Shown here: in pieces, positions 1 to 7,980 of the stretch
Layout of the letters: each line of letters opens with the position of its first letter
Numbering within the stretch: the stretch's first letter is position 1
Origin: Victivallis vadensis
GTDB lineage: Bacteria; Verrucomicrobiota; Kiritimatiellia; UBA8416; CAMCYG01
Direction of reading: 5' to 3'
Assembly: GCA_945883775.1 (NCBI GenBank)
Contig: CAMCYG010000008.1
Span: 1 to 39,240 of the forward strand
DNA length: 39,240 nt
Position numbers and translations under genes: made by a program
Notes under the pieces: generated by a model
Databases searched by the model: none
Seen by the model: the letters and a program-made list of their open reading frames with translations, nothing else
What the model was told of the DNA's origin: nothing

Positions 1-1
1 T

Positions 2-142
2 TCATCCCGGCCTAAAGAGGCAAACACTGGGGATTTTGCTGAGTATATGCGTAAGCACGGCGAGACAGAAGAGCTCAAGGCGAAGAAGCAACGAGTGCAA
101 GAATACGAGGATCAGCGCAGGAAAGAAGGCCGGGAGTATTGA
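2..142 (+). CDS. C-terminal end of an unidentified protein (cut by window edge)
   Basis: An open frame enters from the left edge and ends at TGA 140-142, giving the last 46 residues of a protein whose start lies outside the window. The tail is highly charged (many Lys, Arg and Glu) and reads like a surface helix ending in RREY-type basic/acidic residues. It is convergent with dnaE, with only 21 bases between the two stops. I do not recognise a family and too little is visible to assign a function. That it is coding is supported by the tight convergent spacing and the absence of stops across the frame; both are weak evidence for so short a piece. Confidence 0.5.
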   Translation, partial: SSRPKEANTGDFAEYMRKHGETEELKAKKQRVQEYEDQRRKEGREY

Positions 143-163
143 TAGAGCCTGCGTTTTTCTCTT

Positions 164-3100
164 TTACTTCTTAAAGTCCTGCCAGCGCGGCTTCTCGCGT
201 GATGGTGAGATGGACTTGGTCGTCACGTAGACGCTCTTTTCGCCGAGAACATGTTCTATTTCCTGAGTGAATTTATCCGTTGCGGTAACCTTGAACTCCC
301 TGCCAGTGTCCATGAGGAGTTTTGTTCCGTCATCCAGTATGAGCCATATTCCCAGTGGGATGGGCCCGTTGTTGGATTTGATTATCCGGTCGACGGAAGA
401 AAACAGTTCCTCGTCCCTGGCTTGGGCCTCTGTGATGTGTATATGCATCTGGGCTGTCAGAAGTTCAGATGTTTTCTCTATGGGATATATATCCCGCGCG
501 ACGATCTTGGGCTTGCTGTCCTTGTAGTTAACTTCGCCCTGTACGAGAACAGCCCGTTCGGGCGTCAGCAGGTCACTGTATTGATCGTAAGTCTTGTTGT
601 AGACGGTAAGCTCGATGGAGCCGTCAAGGTCTTCAAGGAGAGCGGTGGCCCAGGTCTTCTGGGTTTCCTTGGTGACGCGTTTCTGAATAGATGAAATGAT
701 TCCGCCGATGGTGGTATAGACATGTTCACGTCCCTCGTTTTGTTCACGCTGTTCGATCAGCTGTGTCACGCTGGCGAGGTGGTACCGGCTTATCAGCTTC
801 GCGAATTTCTTGAGCGGATGTCCGCTCATGTACATGCCCAGCAATTCCTTCTCGGCCGTCAACATCTCGCTCTCGTGCATTGCCGGGCAGTCGGGGAGGT
901 CATCAGACTTGAACATCTCGCCAAAAAGTGAGCCTTGCCCGGTCGCTTTACCGATGCGATTCTCCTCTGAGCGTTTCATTGCGAAATCTATACCGTTGAA
1001 TAGTTTGGCACGGTTATTGTCGATGCTGCTGAATGCGCCGCATCGCACAAGGCTCTCAATTATTTTCTTGTTTGCTCCATGCGAGCCTAATCGTGAACAG
1101 AAATCCACCAGGCTTTTGTACGGACCATTCTTTTGTCGTTCCGTGCGAATTTCCTGCGAGATTCCTTCTCCCACATTCTTAATGCCTGCAAGCCCGAAAA
1201 TAACGCTGTTTTTCGCCGGCTTAAATCTCGTTTCGCTGATGTTCACATCCGGGGCCTGTACATTCAGGCCCATGTCCTCGGTTTCGGAGATAAAGACAGT
1301 CAGTTTCTCTGTATTGCCGATTTCACAGGAGAGCAGTGCCGACATGAATTCTTCAGGATAATTCGCCTTTAGATAGGCAGTCTGATACGAGATGATCCCG
1401 TAGCCTGCGCTATGGGATTTATTGAAGCCGTAGCCTGCGAATTTCTCCATGAGATCAAAGATGGTTCCGGCAAGTTCTTCCTTGATGTGTGTGGTGTTTT
1501 TACATCCGGCCACAAATTTGTCGCGCTCCAGAGCCATGGCTTCCTTTTTCTTCTTTCCCATGGCTCTGCGCAGGAGGTCGGCCTGTCCGAGCGAATAGCC
1601 GGCAAGTACGTTGGCAACCTTCTGCACCTGTTCCTGGTATACTATAACTCCGTGCGTCTCTTTTAGTATTGGTTCGAGAAGCGGATGCGGATATGTGAGC
1701 TTGGCCTTTCCGTGCTTGCGGTTAACGTAGTCGTCAATCATTCCGCCTTCCATAGGGCCTGGTCGGTATAGCGCTATCATGGCGATAAGGTCTTCGATTC
1801 TGTTAATCTGAACCTTTCTGATCAGCTCCCGCATTCCTGGACTTTCAAGTTGGAACACGCCGACTGTATCGCCCCTGCTGAGCAGGTCATATGTTGGCTT
1901 GTCTTCGTAGGGTATCTTTTCCAAATCAATGACTACGTTTCTGTACTGCTTGATCAGCTCCAGAGCCTCGTTGATCACGGTCAGGGTCTTCAGGCCGAGG
2001 AAGTCCATCTTGAGCAGGCCGATCTCGCCTAGCGGCTCCATGGAGTACTGGGTGATGATCTCCTTGTCTTTATCGCGTGCCAGCGGGACGATTTCTATGA
2101 GCGGTTTTTCTCCGATGACAACGCCGGCGGCATGAGTGCCGGCATTTCTGTACAGGCCCTCTATTACCATTCCGTGATCGATGATTTTGCGGTATTCCTT
2201 GTTGCTATCATATGCATCCTTGAACTCGGGACTGTCTTTCAATGCTGATTCAAGGGTGGTATCAGGCTTTCCTGGTATCATCTTTGCCAGTTTATCGCAG
2301 TCGGCAAAGGGTACTTCCAGTACCCTGCCCAGGTCACGGACCACCATTTTTGCGCCGAGCGATCCGAATGTTATGATCTGTGCTACGTTGTCGCGTCCGT
2401 ATTTCTGTTTTACGTACTCGATCACCTCTCCGCGTCTGGATTGGCAGAAGTCTATATCAAAGTCCGGCGGAGATACGCGTTCAGGATTAAGGAAACGTTC
2501 GAATATGAGGCCATAGCGCAGGGGGTCGATCGATGTTATGCCCATAAGGTATGCGGCCATACTGCCGCCACCTGATCCGCGCCCCGGCCCGACAGGGATA
2601 TTGTGATCTTTGGCGAACTTGATGAAGTCCCATACAACCAGGTAATAATTTATGAAGCCTGTCTTTTCTATGATGCCGGTCTCGTACTCGAATCTGGCTA
2701 CGATTTCTTTTTCCGCGGTATCTTTTGGCTTTTCGGGGTCTTTTATGCCGTAGTGATGCTTCATTCCTTCGTGGCATATCTTACGGAAATACTGCTTCTG
2801 CGTTGTCCCTTCCGGCAGCTTGTATATAGGGAAATGAAGCTTTCCGAATTCCAGTTCGACATTGCACCGTTCGGCTATCCGGAGTGTGATGTCGAGAGAG
2901 TCCGGCAGTTCCTTGAACAGGTGTTCCATCTCTGCGCGGGACTTCATGTAGAATTCGTTTGTGTGATAACACATCCGGGTCGGATCGCTCATCACTGTCT
3001 GGGTCTGGATGCAGAGCATCAGTTCGTGTGCTTCAGCGTGTTCTTTCTTGAGATAATGAACATCGTTGGTTGCGACGAGCGGTATTTTTGTTTTTGCCGA

Positions 3101-3685
3101 TACCTTGACCATCTGCTTGTTGACGTCCTTCTGCTCGGGCAGTGAATGATCCTGAAGTTCCAGGAAGAAGTTGTCTTTGCCGAGAATGTCTGCATATTCT
3201 CCTGCCGCTCGGACTGCTTCGTCGAAGTTGCCGTCTACCAGGTAAGATGCTACTTCGCCTTTGAGGCAGGCGGACATGCCGATGAGCCCCTTTGAGTATT
3301 GCGCAAGAAGCTCCTTGTCGATCCGCGGCTTGTAGTAGAATCCGTCAAGGTGCGCGGTGGAGATGAGTTTAACGAGGTTGGTGTATCCAACGTTGCTGGT
3401 TGCCAGAAGGACGAGATGGTTGATGCCTGCCCGCCCGCCTTCGGCCTTTCTGTCTTTGTGACTGCCGGGGGCGACATAGGTCTCGCATCCGATGATGGGC
3501 TTGATGCCCGCTTTAACCGCTGATTTGTAGAAATCCACTGCGCCGTACATTACGCCGTGATCGGTAATGGCGACAGCCGGCATGTTCATCTCGTTTGCGC
3601 CGTTCATGACATCCTCTACGCGGCATGCTCCGTCAAGCATGCTGTAGGCTGTGTGCAGGTGAAGATGTACGAAATTCTTGCTCAT
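164..3685 (-). CDS. dnaE: DNA polymerase III alpha subunit
   Basis: Replicative polymerase catalytic subunit, 1173 residues, close to the usual DnaE1 length (about 1160). The N-terminal PHP domain is seen from HLHLHTAYS near residue 7, with TDHG at 41-44. The C-family palm has GPGRGSGGGS at 367-376 and PDFDIDF at 407-413, which carries two of the three catalytic aspartates (D408, D410 by analogy with E. coli D401, D403). The thumb/fingers motif AGTHAAGVVIG and the helix-hairpin-helix region containing NKSHSAGYG follow, then an OB-fold-like region and the C-terminal tail. No PolC-type exonuclease insertion is present. The start ATG 3683-3685 gives the standard family N-terminus. There is no Shine-Dalgarno sequence; instead a TACAAT hexamer lies 8 bases upstream, so the mRNA may be leaderless. 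Confidence 0.98.
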   Translation of the reverse strand: MSKNFVHLHLHTAYSMLDGACRVEDVMNGANEMNMPAVAITDHGVMYGAVDFYKSAVKAGIKPIIGCETYVAPGSHKDRKAEGGRAGINHLVLLATSNVGYTNLVKLISTAHLDGFYYKPRIDKELLAQYSKGLIGMSACLKGEVASYLVDGNFDEAVRAAGEYADILGKDNFFLELQDHSLPEQKDVNKQMVKVSAKTKIPLVATNDVHYLKKEHAEAHELMLCIQTQTVMSDPTRMCYHTNEFYMKSRAEMEHLFKELPDSLDITLRIAERCNVELEFGKLHFPIYKLPEGTTQKQYFRKICHEGMKHHYGIKDPEKPKDTAEKEIVARFEYETGIIEKTGFINYYLVVWDFIKFAKDHNIPVGPGRGSGGGSMAAYLMGITSIDPLRYGLIFERFLNPERVSPPDFDIDFCQSRRGEVIEYVKQKYGRDNVAQIITFGSLGAKMVVRDLGRVLEVPFADCDKLAKMIPGKPDTTLESALKDSPEFKDAYDSNKEYRKIIDHGMVIEGLYRNAGTHAAGVVIGEKPLIEIVPLARDKDKEIITQYSMEPLGEIGLLKMDFLGLKTLTVINEALELIKQYRNVVIDLEKIPYEDKPTYDLLSRGDTVGVFQLESPGMRELIRKVQINRIEDLIAMIALYRPGPMEGGMIDDYVNRKHGKAKLTYPHPLLEPILKETHGVIVYQEQVQKVANVLAGYSLGQADLLRRAMGKKKKEAMALERDKFVAGCKNTTHIKEELAGTIFDLMEKFAGYGFNKSHSAGYGIISYQTAYLKANYPEEFMSALLSCEIGNTEKLTVFISETEDMGLNVQAPDVNISETRFKPAKNSVIFGLAGIKNVGEGISQEIRTERQKNGPYKSLVDFCSRLGSHGANKKIIESLVRCGAFSSIDNNRAKLFNGIDFAMKRSEENRIGKATGQGSLFGEMFKSDDLPDCPAMHESEMLTAEKELLGMYMSGHPLKKFAKLISRYHLASVTQLIEQREQNEGREHVYTTIGGIISSIQKRVTKETQKTWATALLEDLDGSIELTVYNKTYDQYSDLLTPERAVLVQGEVNYKDSKPKIVARDIYPIEKTSELLTAQMHIHITEAQARDEELFSSVDRIIKSNNGPIPLGIWLILDDGTKLLMDTGREFKVTATDKFTQEIEHVLGEKSVYVTTKSISPSREKPRWQDFKK

Positions 3686-3693
3686 GGCGGATT

Positions 3694-3699
3694 ATTGTA
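3694..3699 (-). promoter_or_regulatory. Candidate -10 box of dnaE, 8 nt from the start codon
   Basis: On the minus strand TACAAT is followed by 8 bases and then the dnaE ATG. The matching -35 region is poor (GCTTTA or CTTTAT at 16-17 spacing). Transcription would start 0-2 bases before ATG, giving a leaderless message; no purine-rich ribosome site is present in the interval. Confidence 0.4.
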
Positions 3700-3752
3700 T
3701 AGCGCATCGGCTTGCATAAAGCGAGAGAAGAAACACAAAGAGAAATAAGTTG

Positions 3753-3781
3753 TTGTTGAAAAGGCGGTTAGGTTGTATATT
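3753..3781 (+). promoter_or_regulatory. Promoter of the tandem membrane-protein operon
   Basis: TTGTTG (3753-3758), a 17-base spacer and TATATT (3776-3781) form a good sigma-70 type promoter. The -10 overlaps a perfect inverted repeat TATATTT-CA-AAATATA (3776-3791), which could be an operator or chance in AT-rich sequence. A strong ribosome site GAGGAGG (3799-3805) follows. Confidence 0.5.
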
Positions 3782-3811
3782 TCAAAATATATTTAGGTGA
3801 GGAGGTTCTTA

Positions 3812-4177
3812 ATGATGAAGACGGGTTCATATTTCGCTATATTGTTTATGTCGTTGGCATGTGTGATTCTTACGGTGGCTTTAGTGGTAATGGGGCACAA
3901 CAATCAGAAGCTGCAGCTTAAATTGCAGGCCCAGCAACAGGTTCTTAGCCAGGGAGTGTTGGGCCCTCAGGCGCAGCAGATCAGCGGTGCTTTATTGCAG
4001 ACTCTGGCTGAAGCGGCAGCAGATAATTTGGAAATACGCCAGATGATGGAGAAGCATGGATATCGCATCCCTGAGGCAAAGGCGTCAGCCTCGAAGGAGG
4101 ATAACAAAAAGGCTGTAAAGACGGCCGATAAGGGTAAACAAGCAGGTAAAGCTAAGTCTGCGGAGGTGAATCAATGA
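3812..4177 (+). CDS. Small single-span membrane protein, first of a paralogous pair
   Basis: A 121-residue protein of unknown function. A short N-terminus is followed by one hydrophobic segment (about residues 7-28), a Gln/Leu-rich probably coiled segment (KLQLKLQAQQQ), then a conserved-looking block ending MMEKHGYRI and a Lys/Ala-rich disordered tail. The start was set at ATG 3812 because GAGGAGG (3799-3805) lies 6 bases upstream; a GTG at 3797 would run through that site. The stop overlaps the next gene start by ATGA, so the two are translationally coupled. The next protein has the same layout and alignable segments, so the pair probably arose by duplication and may form a hetero-oligomer (inference). 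Confidence 0.8.
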   Translation: MMKTGSYFAILFMSLACVILTVALVVMGHNNQKLQLKLQAQQQVLSQGVLGPQAQQISGALLQTLAEAAADNLEIRQMMEKHGYRIPEAKASASKEDNKKAVKTADKGKQAGKAKSAEVNQ

Positions 4178-4518
4178 GTGACGCACCGGAAACAATCACA
4201 AACCAGTATACGGCATTCTGGCCGATTTTTCTGTTGGCTCTGAGTATTGGCATACTAATTACCTGGCAGGTGCTGCTTGCGGGGCAGCAGCATGTTAGCC
4301 TGCAGAGGGCGGCGGAGCAGCAGGCTCTCGCGACACAGCAGGCGGCTCAGGCTGAAGGCAGATTGCAAGCGATAATGATGGATCTGGTGGAGTTGTCTCG
4401 TGGTAATTCTGAGGCGCTGGCCATAGTAAAGAAATATGGCATCAAGATAAATCCTCCGGCAGATTCGTCCCCGGTTATGCCTTCTCCTGTGGGAGCTTCC
4501 GACAAGACAGGCAAGTAA
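4174..4518 (+). CDS. Small single-span membrane protein, second of a paralogous pair
   Basis: A 114-residue protein overlapping the preceding gene by 4 bases. One hydrophobic segment (about residues 13-33), then a Gln/Ala-rich probable coiled coil (residues about 36-62), a block ending IVKKYGIKI and a Pro/Ser-rich tail. The block LVELSRGNSEALAIVKKYG matches the position and pattern of LAEAAADNLEIRQMMEKHG in its neighbour. No enzymatic motif is visible. The N-terminus is probably cytoplasmic and the coiled tail extracytoplasmic, but the topology is uncertain. It ends 6 bases before the convergent lexA stop. Function unknown. Confidence 0.8.
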   Translation: MSDAPETITNQYTAFWPIFLLALSIGILITWQVLLAGQQHVSLQRAAEQQALATQQAAQAEGRLQAIMMDLVELSRGNSEALAIVKKYGIKINPPADSSPVMPSPVGASDKTGK

Positions 4519-4524
4519 GAAGAT

Positions 4525-5103
4525 TCAATATTTTCGGATCACTGTTTTTACGACGCCGGCTATTTCCAGCGAGTCTTTTGGGCGGATTGTTTGGTATTTA
4601 GAGTTGGCTGGCTCGAGGCGTACATTCTTACCGTCCCTGAAGTAATACTTGATAGTCCATTCACCGTCCACATTCGCGATAACGATATCGTTGTTTTTCG
4701 GCTGACATCCCCGTTCGATAAGGACAAGATCACCGGGATGGATGCCGGCGTTTATCATCGAATCGCCCGATACTTTAAGCATGAAAGTGGCATCAGGTTT
4801 GTCGATTAGGAATTCGTCGAGGCTGATAGTGTCGAGCAATTCCTCCTCGGCGGGTGAGGGGAAGCCTGCCTGTATTGCTCCGAGCAGGCGAACCTGTCCG
4901 GTTATTCGCCCTGAAAGAGAGATCTTCCGGCTTTTGATGCTTATGTACCCTTCAGATTCCAGGCGCCTTAGAAGGCCGTAGACGGCGTTCTTCGATTTAT
5001 AATTGAACAGCTTAAGCATCTCGTTATAGCCCGGAACGCGCCTCTCACGAGAGTAGAAGTCCTTCAGAGCTGACACTTTTTCGTTCTTGTTTGTTTTTCT
5101 CAT
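4525..5103 (-). CDS. lexA: LexA-family SOS repressor / S24 autopeptidase
   Basis: 192 residues with a LexA layout. A winged-helix N-terminal domain (residues about 1-65, with RRLESEGYI as the wing-proximal helix) is followed by an S24 peptidase domain. The self-cleavage site is Ala79-Gly80 (IQAGFPSP), the nucleophile is Ser115 in SGDSM and the general base is Lys152 in EWTIKYY, close in spacing to E. coli Ser119/Lys156. The peptidase half resembles UmuD more than LexA in places (AGFPSPAEE, ASGDSM-like context, IVIANVDGEWTIK). Since an intact DNA-binding domain is present, repressor is the better call. No umuC lies beside it. The expected role is repression of DNA-damage genes, relieved by RecA-stimulated cleavage. 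The ribosome site (GGATGA) is weak. Confidence 0.88.
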   Translation of the reverse strand: MRKTNKNEKVSALKDFYSRERRVPGYNEMLKLFNYKSKNAVYGLLRRLESEGYISIKSRKISLSGRITGQVRLLGAIQAGFPSPAEEELLDTISLDEFLIDKPDATFMLKVSGDSMINAGIHPGDLVLIERGCQPKNNDIVIANVDGEWTIKYYFRDGKNVRLEPANSKYQTIRPKDSLEIAGVVKTVIRKY

Positions 5104-5357
5104 GCTTCATCCGCAGTTGGCTGATTGACAAGGTTTCATAAAGAATATTTCCAGGCACTTTGACAAACAAAACAGCATGAGGCAATCTTCAAGTGCGAGT
5201 CTGTCGCAGTTTTCAGCCCTGAGCCTTTCTTGTTGCAGCTGCGCCTGTGCAATGCGCCCCATGTCATATGCGCCGCTGAAAACGGCTGGCCATTCGGCTG
5301 TTGATTTGTTCGCGTGGCGGGCATACACTTTTTGCCATGTCAACGGGAGAAACAAAA

Positions 5358-6614
5358 ATGAATGCCACCGGGAATCGTTCATTCCACACCATGTGCAAGC
5401 CGCACGGATCAATCTGCAATCTGGATTGTTCATATTGTTTCTACCTGAGCAGGGAAGCTCTGTTAGGGTCAGAGAGTGGCTTCAGGATGGCAGATCGTGT
5501 TCTTGAGGAGTATGTAAGGCAGTATATCGGCGGGGTCGATACGCGGGAGGTGATTTTCTCATGGCAGGGCGGGGAACCCTCTCTCATGGGGTTGGACTTT
5601 TTCACCAGGGTAGTCGAGCTTCAGAAGAAATATGCAAAGCCTGGTCAGACGATTTTGAATGATCTGCAATCCAACTGCACTCTTCTTGATGATAAGTGGT
5701 GCGAGTTCCTGAAGGAGAATAACTTCCTTGTGGGCTTAAGCATCGATGGCCCGCGTGACTTGCATGACCGGTACCGTAAAGACAAGGGTGGTGGGAAGAC
5801 TTTCGACAGGGTGATGGCGTCGGTAAAGCTTCTAAGAAAGCATGGGGTCGAGTTCAACACCCTTACCTGTCTTAATAGGGCAAATGCAAGGGAGCCTCTC
5901 AGGGTCTATAAATTCCTGCGTGATGAGGTAAAATCCGAGAGAATACAGTTCATACCCATAGTCGAGCCGAATATATTCAAGACAGTCGCGCCGGGGCTTT
6001 GGGACAAGAAGGGGCTTCCCAAGCTTGGTTCTAAGGAGGCAAAGCCCGGGAAAGACGGATCTTATGTCCATGACTGGAGCGTGGATCCTGATGATTTCGG
6101 TGATTTTATGTGTGCAGTATTTGATGAATGGTACCGAAAGGATTTCGGTAAGGTGTTTGTCTATTTCTTCGAAACCGCCATTGCCCAGTGGATGGGCGGC
6201 ATGGCTTCGCTATGCGTGTTTGCGCCGTCGTGCGGGAGAGGCGTTATGCTTGAGCATGACGGCAAGGTTTATTCCTGCGACCACTATGGCTATCCGGAAT
6301 ACATGCTTGGCAGTATTATGGAAACGCCGCTGGACCAGTTGGTTGCCTGTCATAGACAGACCGAGTTCGGCAATGATAAGCACATGCGCCTGCCGCGATA
6401 TTGTCGTGACTGCCAGTATGTCTTTGCGTGTAATGGTGAATGCCCTAAGAACAGATTCCTTCTTGCGCCTGACGGCGCGCCTGGGTTGAACTATCTGTGC
6501 TCAGGCCTGAAGAAGTATTTTGCGCATATAGACTCGTATATTGACGAGATTATAAGGAGGTTGGACGCAAAGAGCCAAGAGGCGGGTAATCAGAAATTCC
6601 AACTTGGGTTATAG
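5358..6614 (+). CDS. Anaerobic sulfatase-maturating enzyme (radical SAM/SPASM)
   Basis: 418 residues. It converts the active-site Cys or Ser of sulfatases into formylglycine. The radical-SAM cluster motif CNLDCSYC gives Cys20, Cys24 and Cys27, followed by FYL as in known anSMEs; GGEP is at 71-74. The SPASM region has eight cysteines at 286, 292, 307, 349, 352, 358, 362 and 381, with nearly the same spacing as the Clostridium perfringens enzyme, and Asp308 (SCDHYGYPE) matches its catalytic Asp277. Start ATG 5358 is preceded by GGGAGA 8 bases upstream; an upstream ATG at 5337 has no ribosome site. No sulfatase gene lies in the window, so substrates must be encoded elsewhere. The presence of this gene suggests use of sulfated polysaccharides under anoxia (inference). 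Confidence 0.95.
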   Translation: MNATGNRSFHTMCKPHGSICNLDCSYCFYLSREALLGSESGFRMADRVLEEYVRQYIGGVDTREVIFSWQGGEPSLMGLDFFTRVVELQKKYAKPGQTILNDLQSNCTLLDDKWCEFLKENNFLVGLSIDGPRDLHDRYRKDKGGGKTFDRVMASVKLLRKHGVEFNTLTCLNRANAREPLRVYKFLRDEVKSERIQFIPIVEPNIFKTVAPGLWDKKGLPKLGSKEAKPGKDGSYVHDWSVDPDDFGDFMCAVFDEWYRKDFGKVFVYFFETAIAQWMGGMASLCVFAPSCGRGVMLEHDGKVYSCDHYGYPEYMLGSIMETPLDQLVACHRQTEFGNDKHMRLPRYCRDCQYVFACNGECPKNRFLLAPDGAPGLNYLCSGLKKYFAHIDSYIDEIIRRLDAKSQEAGNQKFQLGL

Positions 6615-6676
6615 CCAGAATAGTTGAGGAAAGACTTGGCATTCCGGTGGTGACTGCAGAGGGGAGACGAAAATGA
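6590..6676 (+). pseudogene. Possible remnant of a dehydratase-subunit C-terminus
   Basis: A 28-codon stretch open between TAA 6587-6589 and TGA 6674-6676 has no start codon, yet encodes a protein-like tail that includes VEERLGIPVVTAEG and ends in an ATGA overlap with the activator gene. The GIPV...EG pattern is reminiscent of the C-terminal region of HgdB-type 2-hydroxyacyl-CoA dehydratase subunits, which often precede the activator. It may be what is left of such a gene after a deletion that joined it to the preceding enzyme gene. This is an inference from a very short segment and chance is a real alternative. Confidence 0.25.
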
Positions 6677-7452
6677 TATTTGCTGGAATTGATGCCGGGT
6701 CAAGGGCGATAAAGATAGTGCTATTCGATTCGGATAAGAAGAGAGTGATAGGACACAGTATCTGTGACCAGTCTGCTAAACAGACGAAGGCGGCGAAGGA
6801 TCTGTTTGCTAAATTGCTTAAGAAGCACCGACTGAGGAGGTCTGATATTGCAGGTGTTGTGGCTACCGGCTATGGCAGGTCGGCAATCAATTTCGCGTCT
6901 GACGCCGTAACGGAGATAACATGCCATGCAAAAGGAGTGCGTTATTTTGTGCCGGATGCCGCCACGGTCATCGATATCGGCGGTCAGGACAGCAAGGTTA
7001 TTAAGATCGATAAAGCTGGATTGGTGTATGATTTCGCGATGAATGACCGGTGTGCTGCTGGGACTGGCAGGTTTCTGGAGGTCGTTGCCCAGCGGCTTGG
7101 TGTCGGTTTGGGTGATTATGGCCTGCTTGCAAAAAAAAGCACAAAGCCGGCACAGATAAGCAGTATGTGTGTGGTGTTTGCAGAGACGGAGATAATAAGC
7201 CTTCTGGCTTCAGGCAAGAAAGAATCGGATATAGCGGCTGGGATACAGCATGCAATAATCTCACGCGTGGTGTCGATGGCCGGAGGCGGCATGGCTGGGC
7301 CGATAATATTCACGGGTGGTGTGGCATTGGTCGGAGGAATGAAGGCGGCCTTGGAGAAGACTCTGTCCTCTCGCGTACAAGTGTGCGAAATGGCGCAATA
7401 TACAGGCGCCGTCGGGGCGGCACTGTTGGCTGTCGAGAAAAGAAAGTCTTAG
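6673..7452 (+). CDS. HgdC/BadF-type ATPase, activator of 2-hydroxyacyl-CoA dehydratase
   Basis: 259 residues, the usual length for the single-subunit activase (component A). ASKHA fold motifs are seen: GIDAGSRAIK at the N-terminus, DIGGQDSK at 101-108, CAAGTGRFLE at 127-136 and GGVALVGG near 215-222. Cys127 and Cys166 match the two cysteines that hold the bridging [4Fe-4S] cluster of the homodimer in Acidaminococcus HgdC. The protein injects an ATP-driven electron into a partner dehydratase or reductase. No partner gene is adjacent in intact form, so this is an orphan copy here. Start ATG 6673 is preceded by GGGGAGA. The gene follows the sulfatase-maturating enzyme by 58 bases and could be co-transcribed. 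Substrate cannot be told from sequence. Confidence 0.9.
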   Translation: MIFAGIDAGSRAIKIVLFDSDKKRVIGHSICDQSAKQTKAAKDLFAKLLKKHRLRRSDIAGVVATGYGRSAINFASDAVTEITCHAKGVRYFVPDAATVIDIGGQDSKVIKIDKAGLVYDFAMNDRCAAGTGRFLEVVAQRLGVGLGDYGLLAKKSTKPAQISSMCVVFAETEIISLLASGKKESDIAAGIQHAIISRVVSMAGGGMAGPIIFTGGVALVGGMKAALEKTLSSRVQVCEMAQYTGAVGAALLAVEKRKS

Positions 7453-7484
7453 TGAATATTGCACGCAAAGCGTGCAATATTCAC
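7452..7484 (+). terminator. Perfect 15-bp hairpin directly at the activator stop codon
   Basis: Arms GTGAATATTGCACGC and GCGTGCAATATTCAC are separated by AAA. The left arm begins at the last base of the TAG stop. There is no T-run after it, so it is either a Rho-independent-like or mRNA-stabilising hairpin, or a repetitive palindrome. Confidence 0.5.
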
Positions 7485-7893
7485 CATCAGGGCGGGAAAG
7501 AGCCTGTTCCTTCGGGCTCTACGGGGTTTAGCCACATAGTTTTGCACCTACATGGTGCAGAATTATGGTGATAAGCAGTTATCACGTGTTTAATATCGGA
7601 CGTGTAGGATTGTTCACGAAATATTTCTCGTAGCTTGCCGGCGCGGGGGGGGTGTTCATAACCTGTTTATAAGTTGTTGCTAACATTTAATTGACAGTCT
7701 GCCAGGTGGGGAGAATGGGTTGCTATTGGGAATGTCGGACGCGCTATGTCCTTCTGATGCATATGTTGTAACAATCACAACAGCAATACGTTACAAGATT
7801 AGTGAGCCGTGTCTGGCTTTGTCGAGTTTAGGGCTTGTAAGTAAAAACCCTACAAAACATTGCATTTATGGGGTTTTTGCTTGTCTTGTCAAT

Positions 7894-7919
7894 ACTAGTG
7901 AAAAGGCCTGTTCACTAGT
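7894..7919. repeat. 9-bp perfect inverted repeat upstream of mutL
   Basis: ACTAGTGAA, 8-base spacer AAGGCCTG, TTCACTAGT. It lies 33 bases before the mutL -35 box, so an operator role is possible, but it may simply belong to the hairpin cluster of this interval. Confidence 0.5.
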
Positions 7920-7951
7920 CTGCAGTTCTCTTGAGATGGCCAATGAATACC

Positions 7952-7980
7952 TTGCATCGATATATCATGTTGGATATGGT
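7952..7980 (+). promoter_or_regulatory. mutL promoter, predicted to give a leaderless mRNA
   Basis: TTGCAT (7952-7957), 17-base spacer, TATGGT (7975-7980), then six bases and the mutL ATG at 7987. With the usual 6-7 base distance, transcription starts on or next to the A of ATG. No Shine-Dalgarno sequence is present. Confidence 0.5.

Noticed and set aside
36-230. Plus-strand open frame at the left edge
   Set aside because: It overlaps the end of dnaE and is out of frame with the better-supported partial gene ending at 142.
5107-5433. Minus-strand open frame between lexA and the sulfatase-maturating enzyme (51 to 108 residues)
   Set aside because: The long form lies inside the opposite-strand gene start and the short form from 5262 has no ribosome site; cysteine-rich composition without any recognisable pattern.
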